Shown: positions 35,286 to 44,137, numbered from the stretch's first letter. The stretch is 64,000 bases of DNA from Stenotrophomonas raiganjensis (SeqCode) (GCF_030658505.1 NZ_JAUTXR010000161.1:1-64000); one strand, 5' to 3'. Notes: generated by a model not told the origin, from the letters alone. Numbers and translations are program-made.

Positions 35286-35761
35286 ACAAGAACACCCAGG
35301 GCAAGCCCTCCGGTAAACCCGTCCGCCGCGATGGCGTCGACCCGGTGCTGCGCTCGCGCGCGCGCCGTCGTGCCGTGCAGGCCATTTACGCCTGGCAGAT
35401 CTCCGGCGGCAACGCGCAGTCGCTGATCGCCCAGTTCGCCCACGAGCAGGCCCGCGAAATCGCCGACCTTGGCTATTTCGAAAACCTGCTGCACGGCGTG
35501 CTCGACAACCGTCGTGACATCGATGAAGCGCTCGGCCCGCACCTGGACCGTGGCATCGAAGAAGTGGACGCGATCGAGCGCGCGGTGCTGCGCCTGGCGG
35601 CCTACGAGCTGCGCTATCGCCTGGACGTGCCGTACCGCGTGGTGATCAACGAAGCCATCGAATCGGCCAAGCGCTTCGGCTCCGAGCATGGCCACACCTA
35701 CGTCAACGGCGTGCTGGATCGTGCCGCCGTCGAATGGCGCAAGGTCGAATCGGGTCACTGA
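35282..35761 (+). CDS. nusB: Transcription antitermination factor NusB
   Basis: 159 residues, with a basic N-terminal extension before the all-helical NusB domain ([19 protein letters not shown]... [38 protein letters not shown]). It binds boxA RNA with NusE/S10 to allow rRNA antitermination. The ribH-nusB overlap is widely conserved. Confidence 0.97.
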   Translation: MNKNTQGKPSGKPVRRDGVDPVLRSRARRRAVQAIYAWQISGGNAQSLIAQFAHEQAREIADLGYFENLLHGVLDNRRDIDEALGPHLDRGIEEVDAIERAVLRLAAYELRYRLDVPYRVVINEAIESAKRFGSEHGHTYVNGVLDRAAVEWRKVESGH

Positions 35762-35771
35762 CCCGGTTTCT

Positions 35772-35868
35772 GTAGAGCCGAGCCATGCTCGGCTCACCGT
35801 GCAGCGCACGGTTGCGTCCGGCATTGCGGCGCGTGATCGAACTGCAGCCGAGCATGGCTCGGCTCTAC
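35772..35868. repeat. SMAG REP inverted pair
   Basis: GTAGAGCCGAGC-CAT-GCTCGGCT (35772 on) and its mirror ending CTAC (35865-35868), spaced by about 50 bp. It lies between nusB and thiL, which is probably still the same transcription unit. Confidence 0.85.
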
Positions 35869-35886
35869 ATAACAGCAGACCGCCCC

Positions 35887-36849
35887 ATGTCCCTGGCCGA
35901 ATTCGCCCTCATCGACCGCATCCGCGCCCGCACCCTCGAGCGCGACGACATCCTGCTCGGCATCGGTGACGACGCCGCGCTGCTGCAGCCGCGCCCGAAC
36001 GAACAGCTGGTGGTCACCGCCGATACGCTCAACAGCGGCGTGCATTTCCCAGTGGAAACCCCGGCCTTCGATATCGGTTGGAAGACCCTGGCGGTCAATC
36101 TTTCCGATCTGGCCTCGATGGGCGCACGCCCGGCCTGGTGCACGCTGGCGTTGTCATTGCCGGAAGCCACTGAAGACTGGATCGAGGCCTTCGCCGACGG
36201 CTTCTTCGCCCTCGCCGACCAGCACGACATCGCGCTGATTGGTGGCGACACCACGCGTGGCCCGCTGTCGCTGTCGGTCACTGCGATGGGGCAGGTCGGC
36301 CGTGGCCAGGCACTGCGCCGTGACCGTGCACAGGTGGGCGACGACCTCTGGGTCAGTGGCACGCTGGGTGACGCCGCTGGTGCATTGAGGCTGTGGCAGC
36401 AGGGCGCGCTGAACGTGGCCACCGCCACGCTGCTGGCCGACTACGAGAGCCTGCGCCTGCGCCTGCTGCGGCCGACGCCGCGGGTCACCCTCGGCCTGCG
36501 CCTGCGTGCCTTTGCGCATGCCGCAGTGGACGTGTCCGATGGCCTGCTGGCCGATCTGGGTCATATCGCCACGCGCAGCAACGTGGCCGCGCATGTGGAT
36601 GCCGATTCGCTTCCGATCTCGCACGCGCTGCGTGAGTTGCTCGGCCGCGATGGCGCGCGCGACTGCGCACTGCGCGGTGGTGACGACTACGAGCTGTGCT
36701 TCACCGCCGCCGCCGACCAGCGCGATGCGCTGCACTATCTGGCCGAATCGCTGGACGTGCCGCTCACCCGAATCGGCCGCATCGCCGAAGGGCAGGGCGT
36801 ACACGTGGATGGCGAAGCCGCCGACGGCGGTTACCAGCACTTCGCGTAG
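35887..36849 (+). CDS. thiL: Thiamine-monophosphate kinase
   Basis: 320 residues. It phosphorylates thiamine phosphate to the active diphosphate. Marks: IGDDAALL near the N-terminus, LVVTADTLNSGVHFP, WKTLAVNLSDLASMGARP, LIGGDTTRGPLSLSVTAMG, AVDVSDGLLADLGHI and RGGDDYELCFTA. ATG 35887 gives the family-like MSLAEFALIDRI start; the REP pair just upstream leaves little room for a longer form. Confidence 0.96.
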   Translation: MSLAEFALIDRIRARTLERDDILLGIGDDAALLQPRPNEQLVVTADTLNSGVHFPVETPAFDIGWKTLAVNLSDLASMGARPAWCTLALSLPEATEDWIEAFADGFFALADQHDIALIGGDTTRGPLSLSVTAMGQVGRGQALRRDRAQVGDDLWVSGTLGDAAGALRLWQQGALNVATATLLADYESLRLRLLRPTPRVTLGLRLRAFAHAAVDVSDGLLADLGHIATRSNVAAHVDADSLPISHALRELLGRDGARDCALRGGDDYELCFTAAADQRDALHYLAESLDVPLTRIGRIAEGQGVHVDGEAADGGYQHFA

Positions 36850-36868
36850 CCGCGGCGGTACTGCTCTG

Positions 36869-37000
36869 GTGGGTGCCGACCTTGGTTGGCACGAATATGT
36901 CAGCCGCCCGTGTCCATACGGTGGCGGAGGCATCTCGGTGTTGCTCTGGTAGGTGCCAACCTTGGTTGGCACGAGTGTGTCGACCAAGGTCGACACCTAC
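36869..37000. repeat. REP repeats of the GTGCCAACC...GGTTGGCAC type
   Basis: One unit at 36869-36892 and an inverted pair from GTAG (36949-36952) to CTAC (36997-37000). They lie between the convergent ends of thiL and the minus-strand gene at 37032. Confidence 0.8.
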
Positions 37001-37031
37001 CCAGGTGGAGGTGCACCGGCATCGCCCGGCG

Positions 37032-37442
37032 CTACGCCGCGTGCAACTGCACATCCACATACTCGGCCAGGCCACGACAGGCCAGCAGCAATCCCTCGCG
37101 CACGTCGTCACCCACCTGCTGGTCATCAGCGCCATCTACGCGCACGCGTTCGGTCGCGTGCAGCAGTTCCAGCAGCACGGTCAGCCCGGCATTGGCGCGG
37201 TTGGCACGCGCCATGGCCATGCGGTGTCCCGATGTACGGTCCTTCTCTGGCCAGGGCTGGCCGTCGGCGGCCTCGACCTGGCGGATGCGCTGCAGGCATG
37301 CCAACAGTGCGGTGCTGGAGGGCGCACCGCTGCCGTGCGCAGCGCTGAGTGTGGTTTCCAGTGCGCGGGCGATGGCTTCGGGCAGATCGTTGGCAGCCTC
37401 GCCGAGGGTGGCGAACAGGTACGGGTAGTGTGTGGCAGTCAT
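37032..37442 (-). CDS. Small conserved-looking cytoplasmic protein, unknown
   Basis: 136 residues, mostly helical, no signal peptide or membrane segment, no cysteine. It begins MTATHYPYLFATLGEAANDL and has a basic-acidic helix pair (HRMAMARANRANAGLTVLLELLHATERVRVDGADDQQVGDDVREGLLLA) that resembles the small Xanthomonadaceae/Pseudomonas proteins (DUF3077/DUF6124-like) I recall as having long structured leaders. That likeness is from memory. The ~250-nt leader described in the next entry is its most notable property. Confidence 0.55.
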   Translation of the reverse strand: MTATHYPYLFATLGEAANDLPEAIARALETTLSAAHGSGAPSSTALLACLQRIRQVEAADGQPWPEKDRTSGHRMAMARANRANAGLTVLLELLHATERVRVDGADDQQVGDDVREGLLLACRGLAEYVDVQLHAA

Positions 37443-37471
37443 GGCGGCTTCCTTGTGCTGGCGACGAAGAA

Positions 37472-37698
37472 GCCACCCCGCTTAACAGCGAGGGTGGCGG
37501 ACGGTGCGTGGTTGCAATACCGGTGGAATATCTGCAAGACGCCGGCGGGCACGAGGCCCCCACGTACCGCCCGCCGTAGGTGCGCGGGCAGAATGCCTGC
37601 CGGCGCCACCCACAGGGGATGAGCGACGCCGGCAGACAAGCGTAACCAACAGATACTCCAAACGGGATTGCAAGCCCGTGCCACCCGTTGTCGGTGGC
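37472..37698 (-). promoter_or_regulatory. Candidate structured mRNA leader with five hairpins
   Basis: Reading towards the gene at 37442 (minus strand) the leader holds: GCCACCGACAACGGGTGGC (37680-37698); an 8-bp TGCCGGCG/CGCCGGCA stem (37598-37605 with 37627-37634); GCCCGC/GCGGGC (37569-37574, 37584-37589); a short GGGC/GCCC stem (37546-37558); and a 7-bp GCCACCC/GGGTGGC stem (37472-37478, 37492-37498). The last ends 30 bp before the start codon. First and last stems share arms, so they could exchange partners. No known RNA family was assigned. Confidence 0.45.
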
Positions 37699-38220
37699 GC
37701 TACATGATTTGCATGAAGCGCCAATGCTGCCAATGAGAATTGTTGGAAAGCTGGAAAGTGTTGCAGACGCGTGGCGCGCGCCTCAGCGTGGCAATCGCGA
37801 CATTCCTGTAGAGCGAGCCCACGCTCGGCTACGCTTCGCGCGCAACTGCATGCCCCGCCAAGGCCCAGTAGGCAATCCCCTATCGCCCCTATCGGGCCAG
37901 GAAAGCGCCAGCGCTCGCAGCCGTCTGTCAGCGCGCGATCTGTCGCAATCTGCTTAGGTGGGTAATAGCGGTCGGCGTACCCTGGCCACACGTCGTGAAG
38001 AGGCCAGGGCTTGCGCCACCTGCGCATGCGCGTGTCGCTGCAGCGCCAGGCGCACAGTGCATGCTGCATGAGAGTGCACGCGGCAGGGGGGCGTTGATAC
38101 GTTCGGCCATACCCGTCGCTTGCCGCCCAGACGCGATGTACCTGGTACGCCGAATGAAAGAACTCCAAGCAGCCAGCGGCGGATTTGCTTTGAATCTGGC
38201 AGAACAGCAAGGAGCTGCAC
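37699..38220. other. Gene-free stretch with a lone degenerate SMAG
   Basis: About 520 bp without a convincing gene. It contains one GTAG palindrome with GAGCGAGCCCACGCTCGGCTAC (37808 on) and, at the far end, the ribosome site AAGGAG (38209-38214) of the second toxin gene. No promoter could be assigned with confidence. Confidence 0.4.
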
Positions 38221-39021
38221 ATGGGCACCAGAATCATCGGACCCCTGCCCTGGCTTGGGCCCGGCGTTGGAGGTGGCGCCGGTGGCGTGGATGGAGATGG
38301 CCATCCGGTGGATCCATACGGCGGGCCGACCACCGCTGACGTGATGGATGGCATTCGCGATGTGGTGGACGGCATCCATCAACGGGTGCGCGGCGAAGCC
38401 AAACCCGAGGCGCGTACCGAGCCGCAGAGCAAGGCTCGGGAAGTGGATTGTTCGGAAATGCCCGACGAGACCGCATGCAACGAGTGCCTGCTGAAGCGGG
38501 GCTTCATGGGTCCACCCCTCACGCCGCGCTATGTCACCCAACGCAATCTGGTCAACTACGAGTACCAGCTCTATATCGCCAATCTGCGCTCGGCACCGCT
38601 GCGTTTTGGCTTCCTTGTTGCTGACAAGACGGATCCCGCGCGGCGGTTGTTCTCGGTGGATACCCTATTCGACTATCTCAACCGTGATGGGTTCTCACGC
38701 ACCGTGCAGGAATGGCATTTCAACGCCTGCGAGTTTGATGGGTTCTGGTTGCGGGAATGCACGGTAGTGGAGGCGAAGGGGAGATATGACCATTTCATTG
38801 ATGAAGATGGCGACGAAAAGTATGGGTTCGTCCGGCATGGTGTGTTTGGTGCATGGAGTGAACAGATGGCTAGGCAGCGCGCCGCGATTGCGATTGGTGG
38901 TGCGCCAGCCAAACTCTTATGGTGCTTCATGCAAGCGCGGGCAATGGCCGCAGCGATAGCGATGAATTACCTCGACCCTCTTATCTGCAGATACGAGCCA
39001 TTTCCTGGAGCAAATGCATGA
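38221..39021 (+). CDS. Tox-REase-5 effector (copy 2), orphan
   Basis: 266 residues. Same architecture as the toxin at 29478: a glycine/proline-rich N-terminus (LPWLGPGVGGGAGGVDGDG), a Cys cluster (DC 76-77, CNEC 86-89), then EFDGFWLRECTVVEAKGRY with Asp173, Glu184 and Lys186 of the restriction-nuclease active site. Overall the sequences are clearly diverged outside these motifs. No PAAR or DUF4123 gene is next to it, so delivery would have to borrow the adaptor 7-9 kb away or another one. Third-position GC falls towards the 3' end, hinting at transfer. Confidence 0.83.
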   Translation: MGTRIIGPLPWLGPGVGGGAGGVDGDGHPVDPYGGPTTADVMDGIRDVVDGIHQRVRGEAKPEARTEPQSKAREVDCSEMPDETACNECLLKRGFMGPPLTPRYVTQRNLVNYEYQLYIANLRSAPLRFGFLVADKTDPARRLFSVDTLFDYLNRDGFSRTVQEWHFNACEFDGFWLRECTVVEAKGRYDHFIDEDGDEKYGFVRHGVFGAWSEQMARQRAAIAIGGAPAKLLWCFMQARAMAAAIAMNYLDPLICRYEPFPGANA

Positions 39022-39767
39022 TCCTTGGCGCTCGAACCAATCTATGGACAAGGCCTGTTTCCCGCACGCCTGAAGAGGTGTTGAGCAAGGCAGTGGGGCT
39101 CACCCAAAGCTTGGCGCGGATGCACCCGTTGATGAAGCGTTGGTATGCGCTGCCCAGGGGGCCCAAGGACAGGTACGTATCGCTGGAAGATGCGGGTGCT
39201 TTGCTTGCCTCAATGAAGTTAGGCATTGAAAGGAGTCGAGAACGGTACGGCGACTATGAAGAGCTTGGAGCTTCCCTGATGCTGGCCAACGTTGACAATG
39301 ATCGGGATTGGCGCAGGCCGGGGGTGATCGTGCTCGACTTGAACCCAACAACGGGGCGCAATAGCCTGAGCGTGAAAGGGATCGCCCCGTTTGGCGAGAC
39401 AATTTCCCCGGTCATGCACAACGCGATGATCGAGTCGGTGAAGGCAATCCAGCCCGACTTTGCCTGTACAGATGTCAAAGCTAGAACGCCTGGAAGTGAG
39501 TTGATTTATTACCAGATCAACCGGCGCCTATACCAACACCGGCAGTTCCTTGGCTGGATGGGCTTCGTCCCCGTGCAGATAACGCACCCGCAGTTGCGCG
39601 ATGCGCACGCTGTGCACCCGGTCGATGGCTTGGGCACGGTGATCGTTTCGGTGCCGGGTGTTTTCGATCCTTGCGACGACGCGCAGGTAGACAAGGTTCA
39701 CCGCGTTGAGATGGATCTGGCCAGTTATGACCTGTTGCCGGTGACGGACCCGAATCTCATGGGGTGA
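39018..39767 (+). CDS. Imm52-family immunity protein (copy 2)
   Basis: 249 residues, coupled to the toxin by ATGA. The core LIYYQINRRLYQHRQFLGWMGFVPVQ and the strand GLGTVIVSVPGVFDPCDDAQVDKVHRVEMDL match the same places in copy 1, confirming the family. The N-terminal half (HPLMKRWYALPRGPKDRYVSLEDAGALL) differs from copy 1, as expected if each neutralises only its own toxin. Cytoplasmic. Noticeably more AT-rich than neighbouring genes. Confidence 0.83.
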   Translation: MILGARTNLWTRPVSRTPEEVLSKAVGLTQSLARMHPLMKRWYALPRGPKDRYVSLEDAGALLASMKLGIERSRERYGDYEELGASLMLANVDNDRDWRRPGVIVLDLNPTTGRNSLSVKGIAPFGETISPVMHNAMIESVKAIQPDFACTDVKARTPGSELIYYQINRRLYQHRQFLGWMGFVPVQITHPQLRDAHAVHPVDGLGTVIVSVPGVFDPCDDAQVDKVHRVEMDLASYDLLPVTDPNLMG

Positions 39768-39848
39768 GGGATCAATTGCAGGCTCGGGAGAGCTCGAGCG
39801 AACCTGGAATCAGGCCCCAGACAACAGAGCACGGCCTGAAACGCGCGG

Positions 39849-39915
39849 AGCGCCGAGCCCACGCTCGGCTCATCGCGATCTGCACGAAGAGCAGCCGAGC
39901 ATGGCTCGGCTCTAC
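39849..39915. repeat. SMAG REP inverted pair
   Basis: A GCCGAGCCCACGCTCGGCT palindrome and a mirrored AGCCGAGC-ATG-GCTCGGCT ending CTAC (39912-39915). Between the immunity gene and the acyltransferase. The remaining gap (39768-40029) holds nothing else recognisable. Confidence 0.8.
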
Positions 39916-40029
39916 TCTGGCTTACAGGCTGGATCGAACCTAAACACATACCTGCTCTGTCGCGATCGTCCATTGAATGACTGCGGGGTGGCTGGTGATG
40001 CTGCCGGATCGCTCACTTCCGCATCCCAC

Positions 40030-41997
40030 ATGTCCGCGCCCGAACGTTCCCACAACGCCGCCATCGATGGCCTGCGTGCATTGGCGGTGCTGGCCGTCGT
40101 CGTCTTCCACACCAACGCAACGTGGTTGCCCGGTGGCTTCACCGGTGTGGATCTGTTCTTCGTGGTCTCCGGCTTCGTGATCAGCCAGTCGCTGGCGTCG
40201 CGTGCCAACGCATCACTCGGCGCACTGCTGCTCGACTTCTACCGGCGCCGCGTGCTGCGCCTGTTGCCGGCATTGCTGGTGATGCTGATGGCCACCTTCG
40301 TGCTGTCGGCGTTGTTCATTCCCCGCGCGTGGCGCAACGAGCAGTTCGACCAGACCGGCTGGGCCGCGCTGGTCGGCTTCAGCAACATCGTGCTGGCCGG
40401 CCAGCAGGACGACTACTTCTCGCCCGGCGCGGAACTCAACCCGTTCCTGCACACGTGGACGCTGGGCGTGGAGGAGCAGTTCTATCTGCTCTTCCCGCTG
40501 CTGTTCTTCGTCTGGCTGCGCGGGCGTGAGCGCTGGCCGTGGTCGCGTTGGTTGTTGCCGGTGCTCACCGTGCTGTCGCTGGTGTGGGCCGGCTGGCAGG
40601 CGCAGGCAGCACCGGCGGCAGCGTTCTATCTGCTGCCGGCGCGGTTCTGGGAGCTGGCTGCGGGCGCGCTGCTGTACCAGTGGATGCGTACGCGTACGCC
40701 GGGCCCGAACGGTGACACGGTTGCAGCGGCCGGCCTGGCGCTGCTGGCCGCAGGTGCGCTGATCGCACCGCAGTTGGCGATGCCGGTTCCAGGCGTGCTG
40801 GCCACCGTGGCCGGTACCCTGCTGCTGTTGGCAAGCGTGTCGACGCCGGGTACATCCCGCATCGCCCGCGCGCTGGGCTGCGCACCGCTCGCCTACCTGG
40901 GACGTTTGTCCTATTCGCTGTACCTGTGGCATTGGCCGCTGCTGGTGCTGCTGCGCTGGACCTACGGTCTGCAGGGAGCGGCACTGTGGCTGTACCCGGT
41001 GCTGCTGCTGGCGGTATCGGCTGCGTCGTATCACTTCATCGAACGTCCGCTGCGCCGTGCAGCGCCCCTGCTGCGGCTGGCACCGGCCAAGGTGCTGGCG
41101 ATGGCGTTGCCGGTGGTGGCGCTGTGTGGCGCGGGTGCCTGGGCCACCGTGGAGTACCACGAACAGGTCTCGCTGAGCGTTACACGTGACGGCTATGCAT
41201 GGCAGGCGCGGCGCTACCCGGCGTGGCGACCCCTGGGCCCGGTCAGCGCACCCGCGCTGGAAGGACGGCGCCTGTTCGTGGTGGGTGATTCACATGCGGC
41301 GGCCTACCGCACGATGACCAGCATGGTCGCGCGCCAGACCGGCATGGAGGTGCGCCAGGATGATCGTGGCGGCTGCAGCTTCGTCAATCTGCTGCGGGCC
41401 AGCCCGCCCGGCTGCCAGGCGTTCATCGAGCACGCGCTGTCGAGCATCGAGCGCGACGCGCGCCCGGGTGACTTCGTGCTGCTGGCGGCACTGCGCATGC
41501 CGGAGCTGCGGGGCTTCGATTGGCAGCGGGAAGATGAGCAGCGGGTCTATCAGCGCTTGCTGGATGAGCGCACGCCGGCCAACGCACGGGCCGCGCGGGA
41601 TGAGGCTGATCGTGTCCTGGCGCGCCTGCAGGCATTGGGCGTGCACGTGGTCATCGATGCACCGCTGCCATTGTTCAAGGCCGGGGCCTATCGCTGCTCG
41701 GACTGGTTCAATCGCCGCAATCCGGCCTGTGCCGGTGGCCTGAGCATGCCGCGCGCCGACCTGGAAAGGCTGCGCGCGCCGCAGATGGCGTTGCTGTCCG
41801 AACTGGCGGCGCGCTATCCATCGTTGACGGTGTGGGACCCGCTGCCGCTGTTGTGCGGAGCACAGACCTGCTCTGCGGTGAACGACGGTGAGCCGTTGTT
41901 CTTCGACAACGATCATCTGAGCGGACATGGCAATCGCGTGCTGCTGCCCAGTTTCCGTCAGGCCCTGATTGATAGTGCAGGCGACACGCCGGTGTAG
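40030..41997 (+). CDS. OafA/YrhL-type membrane O-acyltransferase with SGNH domain
   Basis: 655 residues from ATG 40030 (MSAPERSHNAAIDGLRALAV). Residues ~10-370 are the acyltransferase-3 membrane domain, with VVVFHTN (catalytic His), FFVVSGFVIS, FYRRRVLRLLPALL and SYSLYLWHWPLLVLL. After a linker helix the periplasmic SGNH hydrolase-like domain begins with GDSHAAAYRTM (nucleophile Ser) and ends with the FFDNDHLSGHGNR Asp-His block. Such proteins acetylate O-antigen, exopolysaccharide or peptidoglycan sugars; the target here is unknown. The stop codon is provided by the GTAG of a REP. Confidence 0.92.
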   Translation: MSAPERSHNAAIDGLRALAVLAVVVFHTNATWLPGGFTGVDLFFVVSGFVISQSLASRANASLGALLLDFYRRRVLRLLPALLVMLMATFVLSALFIPRAWRNEQFDQTGWAALVGFSNIVLAGQQDDYFSPGAELNPFLHTWTLGVEEQFYLLFPLLFFVWLRGRERWPWSRWLLPVLTVLSLVWAGWQAQAAPAAAFYLLPARFWELAAGALLYQWMRTRTPGPNGDTVAAAGLALLAAGALIAPQLAMPVPGVLATVAGTLLLLASVSTPGTSRIARALGCAPLAYLGRLSYSLYLWHWPLLVLLRWTYGLQGAALWLYPVLLLAVSAASYHFIERPLRRAAPLLRLAPAKVLAMALPVVALCGAGAWATVEYHEQVSLSVTRDGYAWQARRYPAWRPLGPVSAPALEGRRLFVVGDSHAAAYRTMTSMVARQTGMEVRQDDRGGCSFVNLLRASPPGCQAFIEHALSSIERDARPGDFVLLAALRMPELRGFDWQREDEQRVYQRLLDERTPANARAARDEADRVLARLQALGVHVVIDAPLPLFKAGAYRCSDWFNRRNPACAGGLSMPRADLERLRAPQMALLSELAARYPSLTVWDPLPLLCGAQTCSAVNDGEPLFFDNDHLSGHGNRVLLPSFRQALIDSAGDTPV

Positions 41998-42083
41998 AAA
42001 CGAGCCCACGCTCGGCTTGCGCGTGCAGCGCGGGCTTCATCGCGATCTGATCGAAGAGCAGCCGAGCATGGGCTCGGCTCTAC
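41994..42083. repeat. SMAG REP inverted pair between convergent genes
   Basis: GTAG at 41994-41997 contains the TAG stop of the acyltransferase. A palindrome with ACGAGCCCACGCTCGGCTT follows, and a mirrored AGCCGAGCATGGGCTCGGCT ending CTAC (42080-42083). It sits between the 3' ends of two convergent genes, where it could serve both transcripts. Confidence 0.82.
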
Positions 42084-42108
42084 AGGAGTGCGAAGGCGTG
42101 AGCGCGGT

Positions 42109-43494
42109 CTATGCCGGGGGCAGTACCTTGCCCGGGTTGAGGATGCCATCCGGGTCCAGCGCGGCCTTGATCGCGCGCATCGCCGACAGCGTTGCCGGAG
42201 TGAACGCCTGCGCCATGAAGTCGCGCTTGGCCAATCCAATCCCGTGTTCGCCGGACAGCGTGCCACCCAGTGCCAGGGTCAGTTCGAAGATCTTCGGCAG
42301 CGCTGCATGCGCGCGCGCGTTCTCGTCGGCATCGTCCGGGTGGTAAAGAATGTTGACGTGCAGGTTGCCGTTGCCGGCATGGCCGAAGGTGACGATGGTC
42401 AGCGTGTAGTCGCGCGCCAGTGCCTGCACGCCAGCCACCAGTTCCGGAATGTGCGACACCGGCACCACCACATCCTCATTGATCTTGCCCGGGGCGACGC
42501 TGCGCAGCGCGGGCGACAGCGCCTTGCGTGCGGCCCACAGCTGGTCGCGCGCGCGGCCTTCCATTGCCACGTCCAGTTCGATCATGCCGTCACCCTCGGC
42601 GGCGCTGGCCAGTGCCTGCAGCAGATAGGGCAGGGTGTCGTGGTCACCATCGGCTTCGACCAGCAGCATCGCACCGGCCTCCGGCACGTCGGCGCCATTG
42701 AGGCGTAGCAGCTCCAGGCTGCGTGCATCCATGAATTCCAGGCGCGTGGGTACCACCGGCTGCGACATCAGCCGCGACACCGCAGCGGCGGCGGCATCGG
42801 CGTCGCGGTACAGCACGCGCAGCCCGGCCTGGCTGACCGGCAGCGGCGTCAGCTTCAGCGTGGCTTCCACGATCAGTGCCAGCGTGCCTTCGCTGCCCAC
42901 CAGCAGGTGGGTGAGGTCGTAGCCGGTGGCGTCCTTGGTGTAGGCACCGCCGCAACGGATCACCTCACCGGTGCCGGTCACCGCCACCAGGCCCAGCACG
43001 TTGTCGCGGCTGGTGCCGTACTTCACCGCGCGCGGCCCGCCGGCATTGCAGGCCAGGTTGCCGCCGATGCTGCAGATCTCGGCGCTGGAAGGATCCGGTG
43101 CCCAGAACAGGCCATGCGGGGCCAGTGCCTGCTGCAGGGTGCCGTTTAGCACGCCCGGTTGCACGACCGCGCAGCGATCACCGGCACGGATGTCGACAAT
43201 GCGGTCCATGCGGGTGAACGAGAGCACGATGCTGCCCGGCTGCGGGACCGCTGCACCGGTGGTGCCGGTACCGGCACCGCGCGCGACCAGTGCCACGCCA
43301 TGCGCGCGGCAGGCACGCACCAAGGCCTGCACCTGTTCGATGTCGGCCGGCAGGGCGACTGCCGCCGGGCGTTGGTGGCGCCACGAGTTGTCCTGCGCAT
43401 TCGCCTCCAGCGCGCTGTCATCCATGCGCCAGCCCTCCACGCCCAACAAGGCGGACAGTTCGGCAACCAGGGCGGCGGGCAGGGCAGTACTCAT
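42109..43494 (-). CDS. FAD-linked oxidase (GlcD / D-2-hydroxyacid dehydrogenase family)
   Basis: 461 residues. The FAD-binding type 4 (PCMH) domain has VALVARGAGTGTTGAAVP, LFWAPDPSSAEICSIGGNLACNAGG and KDATGYDLTHLLVGSEGTLALI. The C-terminal FAD-oxidase domain has TFGHAGNGNLHVNILYHP and SGEHGIGLAKR. It oxidises a D-2-hydroxyacid such as lactate, glycolate or 2-hydroxyglutarate; the substrate is not decided by the sequence. It shares ATGA with the upstream YdjM-like gene. No Fe-S partner (GlcF-like) is adjacent, as in single-subunit D-lactate dehydrogenases. Confidence 0.9.
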   Translation of the reverse strand: MSTALPAALVAELSALLGVEGWRMDDSALEANAQDNSWRHQRPAAVALPADIEQVQALVRACRAHGVALVARGAGTGTTGAAVPQPGSIVLSFTRMDRIVDIRAGDRCAVVQPGVLNGTLQQALAPHGLFWAPDPSSAEICSIGGNLACNAGGPRAVKYGTSRDNVLGLVAVTGTGEVIRCGGAYTKDATGYDLTHLLVGSEGTLALIVEATLKLTPLPVSQAGLRVLYRDADAAAAAVSRLMSQPVVPTRLEFMDARSLELLRLNGADVPEAGAMLLVEADGDHDTLPYLLQALASAAEGDGMIELDVAMEGRARDQLWAARKALSPALRSVAPGKINEDVVVPVSHIPELVAGVQALARDYTLTIVTFGHAGNGNLHVNILYHPDDADENARAHAALPKIFELTLALGGTLSGEHGIGLAKRDFMAQAFTPATLSAMRAIKAALDPDGILNPGKVLPPA

Positions 43495-44096
43495 GAGGGG
43501 TCTCGTGGGGCAGCAGAGGCGGGTTGGATCAGTTTCCAGGCGACAACGGCGCCGGCCAGCGGCAGCCATACCCAGCGCAGTTCGGAGAGCAGGGTGGCCA
43601 GGCCGCGCGCGCTGAAGAACTGGGGTGCGAACGGTGACACGCGGATGGGGCGCCAGGGGGCGAAGAAGCGTTGCTCGCTCCACGGCCAGGCCAGGGCGAC
43701 ACCGAGGCCGCCGGAGGTCATGGCGTCGAGCAGCGGATGGCTGGCGGCACAGATGAAGACGAACATGGCGGCTTGTACGGTAGATGCCAACACATGCGCC
43801 GACCAAGGCCGGCGACTGCCAGGGCCGTGCGGCGCCGACCAAGGTCGGCCGCGACCAAAGAGCGCCAACATCGCAGCCAATGCCGCCAGCACAAGCGCAA
43901 ACAGCAACGAATGGCTGGCACCACGATGGCCGAAGGCATCGGCATAGGGAATGTGCAGGGCGAAGGCCAGTACATCGGCATCGGGCAGCATCGCTGCAAC
44001 CATGCCGGCGGCCAGCAGTCGTGGCGGAATACGGCCACGATCCGCGGCGCACCACAGCGCCAGCGGCACCGCGGCATGGGTGATGATCGAAGGCAT
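43491..44096 (-). CDS. YdjM/DUF457-like membrane-bound metal-dependent hydrolase
   Basis: 201 residues, four hydrophobic segments. The family motifs are the N-terminal MPSIITHAAVPLAL (THA), MLPDADVLAFAL (PDAD) and FGHRGASHSLLFAL (HRGxxHS), with SHPLLDAMTSGG further on, all metal-ligand-like His/Asp residues. Residues ~79-106 are encoded by DNA with the palindromes of a REP pair (43780-43857), giving an arginine/tryptophan-rich insert (GRGRPWSAPHGPGSRRPWSA) between two helices. In E. coli YdjM is LexA-regulated; no LexA box was seen here. First gene of the pair with the FAD oxidase. Confidence 0.85.
   Translation of the reverse strand: MPSIITHAAVPLALWCAADRGRIPPRLLAAGMVAAMLPDADVLAFALHIPYADAFGHRGASHSLLFALVLAALAAMLALFGRGRPWSAPHGPGSRRPWSAHVLASTVQAAMFVFICAASHPLLDAMTSGGLGVALAWPWSEQRFFAPWRPIRVSPFAPQFFSARGLATLLSELRWVWLPLAGAVVAWKLIQPASAAPRDPS
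43780..43857. repeat. REP pair lying inside a coding sequence
   Basis: GTAG (43780-43783) precedes CGCCGACCAAGGCCGGCG and, 17 bp on, GCCGACC-AA-GGTCGGC. These are the same arms as the intergenic GTGCCGACCAAGGTCGGCAC repeats, but here they lie in frame within the YdjM-like gene. Confidence 0.65.
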
Positions 44097-44137
44097 CAGT
44101 CAACCACCGTGGTCGTGCAGGCCAGGCTGCGCTCTGG

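Noticed and set aside
34627..37000. CRISPR-like spaced repeats
   Set aside because: The repeats are individually palindromic GTAG-type REPs with irregular spacing and variable arms and no cas genes, not direct repeats with uniform spacers.
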